From Inonotus obliquus (Eukaryota > Basidiomycota > Agaricomycetes > Hymenochaetales > Hymenochaetaceae): a stretch of 64,000 nt of DNA. Under the pieces are notes generated by a model. The model worked only from the letters and a program-made list of their open reading frames with translations. It was not told where the DNA came from and searched no databases. Numbering within the stretch: the first letter of the stretch is position 1; each line of letters starts with the position of its first letter. The position numbers and the translations under genes were made by a program. Below, one piece after another: positions 11,718 through 19,833 of this stretch. Location: the NCBI GenBank assembly GCA_032164295.1, contig JAJHTX010000005.1, forward strand, positions 1,798,001 through 1,862,000, read 5' to 3'.

Positions 11718-12056
11718 CCTCGGTGTCTTGAGAGGGCGTTGGTCGCGCTCAGGTCGTCGTAGAAGCTGACGGAAAGGAACGTGAGTAACTTCGCGGGATG
11801 GATGAGGTGAAAAGTGGTGTGAGTGGCACGTGCTACGTAAGTATGATCGGCATTTCCGCAGCACTGCCACAGCAGACCTACTAAAAGATGATGACACACA
11901 TATTTTGGTTACATAATTAGAATATGGCTTTCTCTTACAAACATATGCGCTTTTTTGAGATTAATTTATTTGAACATAAACTACTCTAGACGTTACAAGT
12001 ACAAGAAACATGTGTGAACTGAGTATCATGCTCAATGCAGCACACAGCAACCATTT
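11718..12056. other. Spacer: SUR2 promoter and ERG25 3' region
   Basis: About 339 nt. The part next to the SUR2 start is open in frame for 60 codons but lacks an ATG, so I read it as 5' UTR. Confidence 0.5.
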
Positions 12057-13160
12057 TTACCAAATGCGTTTCGCCTCAGCCTGAGCTTCAGCAGCAAGTC
12101 CAACTTTCTCCGATTCTTCATTCAATTGTCGTTCGATAGCGTCCTGCTCCTCGCGCGACGCACCCCTCTGTTGCGCAGCTTCTTTCGCCTTCAGGAGCCT
12201 CGCTTTGTGTGCTCGGAAGCGTTCGTCGGTGCCGAAGATGAAGTCGAGGTAGCGGAATGAGGAAGCAAAGTTATCCATGAAGGCCATGTGATGATAGTCG
12301 TGGTGTTCTGCTCCGGCCCAGAATGGGAGAATGTGTTGTAGGGACCAGGGGAAATCTACGCGGGGAGGTTAGTTTTTAGAGGTAAAAGGGATAGCTGAGA
12401 GGCCTACCGTAACCGCTGTGTGCATCCACGGCCTGCCAAAGACGAAGTGTCACCCACACGTATACCGTGAAAATATGCAATGACTGCGTGAAGTAGCAAT
12501 AAAGTAACGGTCCGCCAATGGTACCCATTCCAAGGACCATAACTTCAATCGGGTGCGCGTATTCTGCTGCGAGACCGAATGGTGCACTATATTTGTGATG
12601 GATTTTATGAATGTGTTTGTAGAGCGGGCCGTAGTGCATGAGTTGGTGCGCACAATAGTGGAAACAGTCCTCGAAGATGAAGAATAGTGCGACTTGGCCG
12701 AACATTGTGCGCCAGTGCGGGAAGGGTACTTGCCATGTTGCAAGGCCGAAGTACTCTGCGATGGGGTGGAAGAACCAAATCTATGAGGATGGGGTTGATG
12801 AAACAACTCTACTGCTTCGAGTTTCGAGAAACTAACCTGAGGTAACTCGATAGTAAAATGCGAGAACAAAACAAGCTTCGTGCACTCCCACTCATCCAAG
12901 GCAGTCGGTACCTTGTTAGGTTGAAGTTTCCACTTGCGGAAGTACGGCATGGCGTCGATGATCATCCAGGGTATGCATCGCCCGAAGTAAACGACTTCAT
13001 GAAGAATGAAGGACATGAGACCTGTCGCGATAGCAGGGTCGTCGAATAGAAGGTACCACTGAGCCCATTTGAGCTCTAACCAACTGAGGGATGTAAAATC
13101 AACATCGGAGTAGAGAAACTCTGTCGCACGGTGAAGAACCGGAGCCGTCGCATTCAACAT
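12057..13160 (-). CDS. ERG25: C-4 methylsterol oxidase (ERG25-like)
   Basis: Catalyses the first oxidation step in removal of the two C-4 methyl groups of sterols during ergosterol synthesis, in the ER membrane. Three exons: 13160 down to about 12838, 12780-12408 and 12355-12057. The protein starts MLNATAPVLHRATEFLYSD and contains the three di-iron histidine boxes HYCAH, HKIHH and HDYHH. Family blocks include IFEDCFHYCAHQLMHYGPLY, KIHHKYSAPFGLAAEYAHP, VDAHSGYGYDFPWSLQ and GAEHHDYHHMAF. The C-terminal tail is helical and charged. Length (~330 aa) is normal for the family. Confidence 0.94.
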
Positions 13161-13697
13161 TGTCTTCTGAAGGTGGAGGATGAAGTGGAGGATGAGTATG
13201 AGGCTTGCCGGGTTTTTGTAGTCGAGGACGGACGAAAAGTCAGGAGATGAAAAAAAGGCGTTGTATAATTATACGTCGGTATCGACCCACTTTGCCCATC
13301 GGAAAAGGCGTTACAGAGATCCAGACCCGATTTCGTCCGTAATCTTCATATTTTGTCAGAAATTCCAGATTTTCCTCCCAGGCAAGCGAGTTCTTGTTTT
13401 CTTCGTAGTTCAGAGATGTGGAGATATCGAGTGACCTCTGACCTACGACCTACACAGATTCTTGCCAGAAGGTCTTCATGAATCGCTTCAAGTTACTTTT
13501 CGGCGGCAGTGACTTCCCGAAGAGTCTCAAAAGCCAGCGTCTGTCTTGCTTGTCGGACATCAATAAACGATCATGTTGAAGCGACGTCAATTTTCTGTGA
13601 GATCGTGTTACGAGTATGGGCGCCTAACTCGGGGAAGAGAAGACGCATCCGTCCGTAAATGGGTTGTCTCCAATTTTCACGTGATCGTACAGGATGC
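13161..13697. other. Promoter region of ERG25; left flank of the retrotransposon array
   Basis: 537 nt without a gene. Before the array inserted, this DNA was presumably continuous with 39887 onward, so it would also have held the upstream control region of the gene now starting at 40065. Confidence 0.5.
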
Positions 13698-13710
13698 AGG
13701 AACCCACGAC
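13698..13710. repeat. 13-bp junction repeat AGGAACCCACGAC, copy A (left outer edge)
   Basis: Identical to the sequences at 19804-19816, 25915-25927 and 39874-39886. Here its left neighbour is host DNA (...GGATGC), and the element begins directly after it with CTCTCTCTTTGACCGCC. Confidence 0.85.
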
Positions 13711-13727
13711 CTCTCTCTTTGACCGCC

Positions 13728-16034
13728 ATGTCTGATAATGGCGAGTCCCGTAGCTTACGATCAGTAACTCGCGGAGGGGTAAGACGTATTCAGGCAGCTT
13801 TGTCTAGCAAAGGGGCACCCCCTGCGCCACCAAAACCCGCCATCGCACGTGTCTCCCAGTCGGTGGGGGCATCGTCGTTCTCGCCAGACCCTAACTTGAT
13901 AAGGTCTCAGTTGTCCCCAGAGGACCTTCAAGCAGCAGAGGAGGGTTTCAATGGCCGCGACTCCGACCGATGGACAGTCCCCACCGGTCACAGCGTCAAC
14001 ACAGCAGTGGCAGACGCTCTCAACCAGCAGGAGGCTCTTGACCAACAGGAGGCGTTGGCGCAGCGCCTTGGGAAACGCAAGGCTTCTGGGGAGGCTCCGG
14101 CTAGGGAGGCCCCGGAACCTGGGAAAAAGACGTGGGATGAACAGATGGAGGTGGAAAGCGCCTTCGACGCACAGGCCGCCTATGAGAGGACATACACGTT
14201 TGTGGGGGAAACAATGGACCGGATAGAGGCAGAGCTTCGCTTGCCGGACCCGGTCGAAGAATCCCCGGGGTCCCAGCCGGGTTCGACCGCGCACAATTAT
14301 GAACAGATGGGCTACACCCTGGGCAAGGTGACGGCTATGCTTTTCTCCGCCATTTCTCAGTCTCGGGAGGACGGCCCGTTCGCCCAGAACGACGTAATGG
14401 ACCGTTTCATGTGGGGTTTCTCCGGGGGGTACATGAAGGAATCCCTCTGGCCAGGAGGTTTCGAGGACGGATTACGCCATTTGGCCGACGACTGCGCCCT
14501 TACGCCGGCGGTTTACCCAACACACGGGAAGGACGTGGACCCACAGCTGTACGCGATCCTAGACCGCCTTAAGCTTATGAGTGAAGAGCAGGTGGCTGCC
14601 GGACGTCGGGCGCGAGAGGCGGCGGACGAAACCAGGACTCAGTTGGCCGTTCTAGGAGAAAGGCTGAAGAAGGTTGAACAGGGACGTTTGCCGGGTCCCG
14701 TCCACCAGACGACCGCAGGGGGCCAAGGGCTCCAGGCGTCTAGGTGGGCACAACCCCCCGCTGCGCAGGGTGCTGCCCCGGGAGGTGGACAGCATAAAGC
14801 ACCCCAGGATACAACCCCTACTCGACGCCCGGGTGTGCAGGTAGCGGCCCCCGGTGCGCAGGTTGTGCATAACGCTAACCCCCAACAGGCTCCTCTTCCC
14901 AAGCCCAAGAATAAAGGCAAGGGAAAGGAGATTGAGGTCATCGACGTGGACGCCATTAACTCGTCTAACGAAGCTCAGGGCATTCCGGACCGTTACATCC
15001 GGTACGTCCCGGCCCAGGCCCCGGCCCCTTTCGTTCCGGTCACGCGGAAGAACGCGGGGAGTCATACGTACGCCCAGGCAGCGAGCACGGCTCAACGAGG
15101 CGCTGGCCCGGCCAGGGCTGCACCTAAACAGAGGAAGACCACGATCAATGACATCCGGATGCGGAAAGCCAAGACCGCCACCACTCTAGGCTTCACCGTC
15201 AAGCCACGTCCGTCTCTCTCGCGGGAGGAAGTCTACGTCCTGGCCCGGGCAACCAAGCCTAGTCCCAAGAAAGGCGGACCGTTGAATTTGCTCAAGGCTA
15301 GCTGGTCACTGAAAGGCATCCTTGTCGTGGATGTGTCAGCGCGGCCAGACGCAACTGACATGGGAGCAGAGTGGGCTGAAGCTTTACAGGCTAAACTCAG
15401 GATTACTTCGGACGCGATGACGTCCGTAGAGTTCACTCCGTTTACAGAGTCTTTCCAGTTCATCGTCCCGGGTTTCCCCATACTGAACCCTACGACGAAA
15501 CAAATCCACACCCCGGCAGAGATTGCGGCGGAGCTCCGCTTATCCAACGCAGTGTTTAATGAGTTCCCCTTCACAGAGGCTCCGCATTTCATGGGCCAGC
15601 CGGCGACGCTCCACGAAATGCTCACGCGCAATCGCTCAGCTACGGCAGCAATCATGGTTGCAGTGTCGCACCCGCTAAAGGCGAAAGACGCTATCTTCCA
15701 CAACAATGGCATTGTACGCCGATCCATTCGGTACTACGGGCGCAACCAATACGCGGTAGAACCTAAGGCACGTACGGGCCCGATCCAATGCAAGAAGTGT
15801 TATCGCTACCGCCACAGCGACCAGGACTGCACGGAGTTGTACAGGTGCGCGCGGTGCGCCGAACCGCACCAAACAGAGCTGTGCGAGAATAAGTGCGCGG
15901 ACTGCGCGGATACGACGTCATGTACCCACGTGGTCAAATGCGCGAACTGCCGCGGAGCGCATCGGGCCGATCATCCGAGCTGTCCCAAGAAGCCCACGAA
16001 CGTTAGGCGATCGTCGTCCCCTCCCACTTACTAA
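13728..16034 (+). CDS. Non-LTR ORF1 (Gag-like, zinc-knuckle RNA-binding protein), copy 1
   Basis: 768 aa from the ATG at 13728 (MSDNGESRSLRSVTRGG); upstream frame extension lacks an ATG and crosses the junction. Residues ~1-300 are acidic/Gln-rich (NQQEALDQQEALAQR). A Gly/Pro/Gln low-complexity region follows, then a structured block (KAKTATTLGFTVKPRPSLS onward). The C terminus has Cys/His knuckles: CKKCYRYRHSDQDC (CX2CX4HX4C), CARCAEPHQTELC and CANCRGAHRADHPSC. Such proteins coat the element RNA. The stop codon shares its last A with the ORF2 ATG. Confidence 0.9.
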   Translation: MSDNGESRSLRSVTRGGVRRIQAALSSKGAPPAPPKPAIARVSQSVGASSFSPDPNLIRSQLSPEDLQAAEEGFNGRDSDRWTVPTGHSVNTAVADALNQQEALDQQEALAQRLGKRKASGEAPAREAPEPGKKTWDEQMEVESAFDAQAAYERTYTFVGETMDRIEAELRLPDPVEESPGSQPGSTAHNYEQMGYTLGKVTAMLFSAISQSREDGPFAQNDVMDRFMWGFSGGYMKESLWPGGFEDGLRHLADDCALTPAVYPTHGKDVDPQLYAILDRLKLMSEEQVAAGRRAREAADETRTQLAVLGERLKKVEQGRLPGPVHQTTAGGQGLQASRWAQPPAAQGAAPGGGQHKAPQDTTPTRRPGVQVAAPGAQVVHNANPQQAPLPKPKNKGKGKEIEVIDVDAINSSNEAQGIPDRYIRYVPAQAPAPFVPVTRKNAGSHTYAQAASTAQRGAGPARAAPKQRKTTINDIRMRKAKTATTLGFTVKPRPSLSREEVYVLARATKPSPKKGGPLNLLKASWSLKGILVVDVSARPDATDMGAEWAEALQAKLRITSDAMTSVEFTPFTESFQFIVPGFPILNPTTKQIHTPAEIAAELRLSNAVFNEFPFTEAPHFMGQPATLHEMLTRNRSATAAIMVAVSHPLKAKDAIFHNNGIVRRSIRYYGRNQYAVEPKARTGPIQCKKCYRYRHSDQDCTELYRCARCAEPHQTELCENKCADCADTTSCTHVVKCANCRGAHRADHPSCPKKPTNVRRSSSPPTY

Positions 16035-19000
16035 TGAAGGGACAACTAAAGCTTATATCTTATAACGCAGGCCGTTCGAGCGTATCGTTATTTATGGCGC
16101 AACATCTTTTACAGCAAACGCACTTTACGGCGTGGGATTTAGATATATGGTGTATCCAGGAGATACCTCATATACAGGTGGGAACAGCGCGCACGACTGG
16201 GGAGCGGGAGGTGTCGGCGATGGGCGCGCCACTCTTCGGAGGACACACAATGATTCTGGCAAGGGGAGAGAACCCATGGGTGGGTATAGCGATCCCGAGG
16301 GGCATACGCTGGTCACAGCATGACGACGTCCCGGATGACACTATGGTGCATGCAGAGCTACATGTGGGCGAAGGTACGCTACATGTTTTCTCGGTCTACT
16401 GTCCACATGCAACACATCGCACCACGTGGGGCGCGACTGCTGCGCGGTTTCGGCGCGGTTTTCCGGAAGGATCAATCATCGCTGGCGATTTCAACGCGGG
16501 GTCCTACTGGTCTAATAGGGGTCCAGACGGCCGAAGTATAGAGAGGCTCAATTTCTTCACCGGATGGCTAGATAACCACCCTGAGTTTACATACGCGGAC
16601 GATCCAGATACAATAACGTGTCACGGTGAGCGGCTAGGGTCGGGTACTCACCCAGACGCCATTCTTTTCACTCCGGCGTCACTCCCGGATCTGCGTCAGA
16701 CATGGAAGATTCACCCACACATCGTGAAAAGGGGTTTCCACTGTATTATTACGGCGGACCTCTCCAACTGGAGTAATCGGGCTAGTCTGGAACGTACGGG
16801 CATCCCGAATGATAAAGCTGATCTCTGGGCGGCGGAACTGGAATACGCGGTCCCCCCCGGCTTTTGGAATAGTCAACCTACAGGCGGGCAGGCCACTCTG
16901 TCCTGGTTCGCCCAGCTTTTCGCCAGTGCCAATCAGGCTACAAGTTGCCTCACATACGAAACCGTCTCTCAACGTAAGGCGAGGTGGTGGGATGAGGAAT
17001 GCGACCGACGGGTGGAGGAAGGTGCGCCGGACTTGCTGTACTGGCTCCGCAACCGGAGATGGGAATGGTACCATACACGGAGGGATGAGGCAGGAAATAT
17101 CATGCCATGGAAGTTCCACAAGGCGGGCTTACCTAGGCGACAAACGAACATCCCGACACTGACGTCTCCTTTCCGCGCAGTCCGGCATGTAGAGATCGCG
17201 GAAGCGTTCCGACAACATTACTTCCCCGCCCGCAATATGGGGCGAGACGAGAGGGAAGCAAACCTCACATCTCAGGAGCAACAGCGATCCTTTTCGGAAA
17301 GCGAAGTCTTGTCGGCGCTCAAGGGGATGCCACCCAACAGCGCCCCGGGTCCATCAGGAATGACATTCTATGCGATCAGCCCCGCAGTTCGACGTCACAT
17401 CGGATGTTTCACCAACATGTTCAACGCATTGGTACGATACGAAGTCTACCCGCCTGAGTTTAAGCGCTCTATCGTGGCTATGGTCCGCAAACCCAAACCC
17501 TACCCCCTGGACTCCCCCAGAGCGTACAGACCTATATGCGTGGAGGAGGTATTAGCTAAGCTCTTCGAGCGCATAGTCGCGGAACGACTACAAGCGTTGG
17601 TGTACCGTCACCCAGCCTTTGACCGACGGCAATACGGCGGTAGACGGGGCGCATCAGTCATGACGGCCTGGCACGCCCTCATGTCCAAGATCGGTGACGT
17701 GGACGCTCATCATACAGTGGTAGGCTTCGACATACAGGGGTTTTTCGATTGTATAGAGTCGACCCATCTGAGGAAAGGACTGGACCTCCTGGGAGTGCCG
17801 CAGTCGCTTAACAACACCATCATGCAGTTCATGAAACGGCGCACGATTGCTTTCTCCTTCAATGGGCAGCGGTCACAATGGATGCAGAAGCCGGACGCAG
17901 GAGTTCCCCAGGGATCACCTATGTCTCCGGTCCTAGCAAATATAGCGGCTAACACTGCGATTCGTTTACTCACGGGTCGTTCGCTTATGTTCTACATGGA
18001 CGATGGACTACTACTGACCACAGGCAACAATGCGTATGCGGTGGCAAGAGAAACTCAGAACGGCATGCAACAGGTTAACGACGCTTTCCTTCGCATAGGC
18101 CTTCAAATAGACAAGGCATCCATCCAAGGCGTGGCACTGGGAAGGAGCCGAGAACGAGCAGGCGGTAGGATCACAGCGTCCTCTCCGATCCACCTAGGCG
18201 ACGAGCGAGTGGAATGGGCCAAACCGGTTATCAAGTGGCTGGGAATCGAAATGACGGATTACCGCAATTTTCGTCCGCATGTCACGTCACGTTTGAACGC
18301 GGCCAAGCATACGTGGAATGCGCTACGTTGGCAGACACGCTCCACAACTGGGCTCCGCCTCAAGGCGATGCGTAGATACTACCAGAACATACTCCTCCCG
18401 GTGCTAGCATGGGGAGCGCCAGTCTGGATGACACAGCAGCCTGAACTTGCGCCGGTATTCGATGGCATACACCAGAAGGCACTGCGGGACCTGGGATCAT
18501 GGCTCCCTTTCACACGCACCGACATCATGGAGGCCCTGGCAGGCATCCCTCCGCTGATGATGAGTCTGGCCCGTATAGCGGAGACACAAAACGCGATGAT
18601 AGACGCCCATCGTTTAGGTTCCCCTCCGGTTCCGGAAGCATACATGCGCAGAATAGTCCCGCGCCCCATGGTCCCTATGTTGCCTTTCCCGAGATCGGAA
18701 TACAGGGCGGTGTGGCAGCGCATGACTGCGCGAATGGTCTCGATGGCGCCCCAAGGCCTTCCACCGCAGGTGTGGATTTACTACTCAAACCAACCGCGGA
18801 GGGCGGAGGTATGGACAGTGGTTGGCAGGGAGCCGATGGAGAAGCAGGTCGCCTATCAGGCGACGGAGGATATGGACCAGTTCTGTTTAATTTTGGTCTC
18901 TTTGGTTAAGTTTCTGTATGGCCATTTGGCCCGTCCCTTTGTGGACTTTGGTTTCCCATTTGAGGTTCCGATCTTTATCCCTATAGAATTTCGCGCGGAT

Positions 19001-19585
19001 TTGATCTCACCAACCCCTTCATCCCTCGCGATCATAGAACAGATAGTTGCGGCACTTGCCCAAACTAACGCTTTCTTCTACTTCAGACCGTGGCCAATCA
19101 GGCGTTTCCCGGTCAAACCTCCCCTAGAAGGGGATGAATACATGCTCTTCCCAGCCGCTACGGTGGAAGGGCTTCGGATAGCGACGAGAGCAGCGATGCT
19201 CCAGGCCTGGAAGGAGACGTTGGCCGCGAACGGTGCGCATACGCACCACACCATTGAAACTCCCGCGCAAAGGGAGCTACTCCGTAGGGTCCGTTTCTCT
19301 CCGGTTCACATCACCCACGCCAGCATCTCTCGCAATGGCGAAACCACGGCTCTCCGGCTACTAGCGGGCGTCGCCGCAGTCGGGGAATACCTCAATCGAA
19401 TGTTCGAAGACGACTACCCTGACTGTCAAACATGCGGGGAGCTTGATACTATTCGACACCGCCTCCTTCAGTGCCCTAGAGGAAGACAGGCGTTCCCACA
19501 CGCCCCGTCGCTGAACTGGTTTCACCAGTTCCACAATATCCTTGCGTCCAAAGAGGCGCTTATTGATATCTTCAAACCCCCATAG
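16034..19585 (+). CDS. Non-LTR ORF2 (APE endonuclease-reverse transcriptase), copy 1
   Basis: 1183 aa. Endonuclease motifs are LISYNAGRSS (Asn), IWCIQEIP (Glu), AGDFNAGSYW (Asp/Asn), THPDAILFTP (Asp) and a terminal His in RGFHC. RT motifs are YRPICVEEVLAKLFERI, YGGRRGASVMTAWHA, VVGFDIQGFFDCIE, GVPQGSPMSPVLANI and FYMDDGLLL (catalytic YMDD), then IKWLGIEMTDYR (thumb). The C terminus has a CX2CX7HX4C knuckle (CQTCGELDTIRHRLLQC). No RNase H signature is seen. Translation probably depends on reinitiation at the TAATG overlap with ORF1. Confidence 0.93.
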   Translation: MKGQLKLISYNAGRSSVSLFMAQHLLQQTHFTAWDLDIWCIQEIPHIQVGTARTTGEREVSAMGAPLFGGHTMILARGENPWVGIAIPRGIRWSQHDDVPDDTMVHAELHVGEGTLHVFSVYCPHATHRTTWGATAARFRRGFPEGSIIAGDFNAGSYWSNRGPDGRSIERLNFFTGWLDNHPEFTYADDPDTITCHGERLGSGTHPDAILFTPASLPDLRQTWKIHPHIVKRGFHCIITADLSNWSNRASLERTGIPNDKADLWAAELEYAVPPGFWNSQPTGGQATLSWFAQLFASANQATSCLTYETVSQRKARWWDEECDRRVEEGAPDLLYWLRNRRWEWYHTRRDEAGNIMPWKFHKAGLPRRQTNIPTLTSPFRAVRHVEIAEAFRQHYFPARNMGRDEREANLTSQEQQRSFSESEVLSALKGMPPNSAPGPSGMTFYAISPAVRRHIGCFTNMFNALVRYEVYPPEFKRSIVAMVRKPKPYPLDSPRAYRPICVEEVLAKLFERIVAERLQALVYRHPAFDRRQYGGRRGASVMTAWHALMSKIGDVDAHHTVVGFDIQGFFDCIESTHLRKGLDLLGVPQSLNNTIMQFMKRRTIAFSFNGQRSQWMQKPDAGVPQGSPMSPVLANIAANTAIRLLTGRSLMFYMDDGLLLTTGNNAYAVARETQNGMQQVNDAFLRIGLQIDKASIQGVALGRSRERAGGRITASSPIHLGDERVEWAKPVIKWLGIEMTDYRNFRPHVTSRLNAAKHTWNALRWQTRSTTGLRLKAMRRYYQNILLPVLAWGAPVWMTQQPELAPVFDGIHQKALRDLGSWLPFTRTDIMEALAGIPPLMMSLARIAETQNAMIDAHRLGSPPVPEAYMRRIVPRPMVPMLPFPRSEYRAVWQRMTARMVSMAPQGLPPQVWIYYSNQPRRAEVWTVVGREPMEKQVAYQATEDMDQFCLILVSLVKFLYGHLARPFVDFGFPFEVPIFIPIEFRADLISPTPSSLAIIEQIVAALAQTNAFFYFRPWPIRRFPVKPPLEGDEYMLFPAATVEGLRIATRAAMLQAWKETLAANGAHTHHTIETPAQRELLRRVRFSPVHITHASISRNGETTALRLLAGVAAVGEYLNRMFEDDYPDCQTCGELDTIRHRLLQCPRGRQAFPHAPSLNWFHQFHNILASKEALIDIFKPP

Positions 19586-19803
19586 GCTCAGGTTTTTGTA
19601 TGCGCAGCTCCGGCTGTGACGTTTTCCTGACACCTGCGGTGGTCTTTCAATTTTACTTATGTAGGGACGTTGTCCTATGTTTTCTACCTTTTGGTACGCG
19701 CTAGTTTACTAGTAGGTTTTATTTTTGGCGGTCCAGTTGCTTTGTCCTGGGAATTTGTAGGCCTTAGGCTAATTTTATATATATCAAATACAATTTGTTT
19801 GTT
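19586..19803 (+). promoter_or_regulatory. 3' UTR of copy 1 with TATA box facing copy 2
   Basis: The 3' UTR contains TATATATAT at 19776-19784, 41 bp before the first base of copy 2 (19817). The same spacing occurs before copy 3, and the same motif ends copy 3. Since the element's own 5' UTR is only 17 nt, this is a candidate promoter for the next copy. Confidence 0.45.
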
Positions 19804-19816
19804 AGGAACCCACGAC
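19804..19816. repeat. 13-bp junction repeat, copy B (between copies 1 and 2)
   Basis: AGGAACCCACGAC, identical to the other three. Left neighbour is the 3' end of copy 1 (TTTGTT); right neighbour is the 5' end of copy 2. Confidence 0.85.
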
Positions 19817-19833
19817 CTCTCTCTTTGACCGCC

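Larger units (their letters stand above)
13711..19803 (+). mobile_element. Non-LTR retrotransposon, array copy 1 (full length, intact)
   Basis: 6093 bp. The order is a 17-nt 5' UTR (CTCTCTCTTTGACCGCC), ORF1, ORF2 overlapping by one base (TAATG), and a ~220-nt 3' UTR ending ...CAATTTGTTTGTT without a poly(A) tail. Both ORFs are open throughout and keep the key catalytic motifs, so the copy may still be competent. It is flanked on both sides by the 13-bp repeat. The APE endonuclease plus RT, with no RNase H domain seen after RT and a CX2CX7HX4C C-terminal knuckle, places it among APE-type LINE-like elements. I do not assign a clade. Confidence 0.92.

Noticed and set aside
11718..11897. 60-residue N-terminal extension of the SUR2-like protein
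   Set aside because: The extension starts at GTG, has no ATG, and its composition does not match SUR2 N termini.
13698..13710. Junction repeat as part of a tRNA or 5S gene target
   Set aside because: Its complement GTCGTGGGTTCC resembles half of a tRNA T-arm, but the reconstructed empty site (13161-13710 plus 39887 onward) shows no tRNA or 5S fold.
14652..15095. Long antisense frames (100-220 codons) in ORF1 of all three non-LTR copies
   Set aside because: They mirror GC-rich coding sequence and are preserved because the sense strand is conserved; no start context or family signature.
16132..16323. Conserved 63-codon frame overlapping the start of ORF2 (also 22238-22429)
   Set aside because: It lies over the conserved endonuclease and its amino acids change more freely than those of ORF2; likely a shadow frame.
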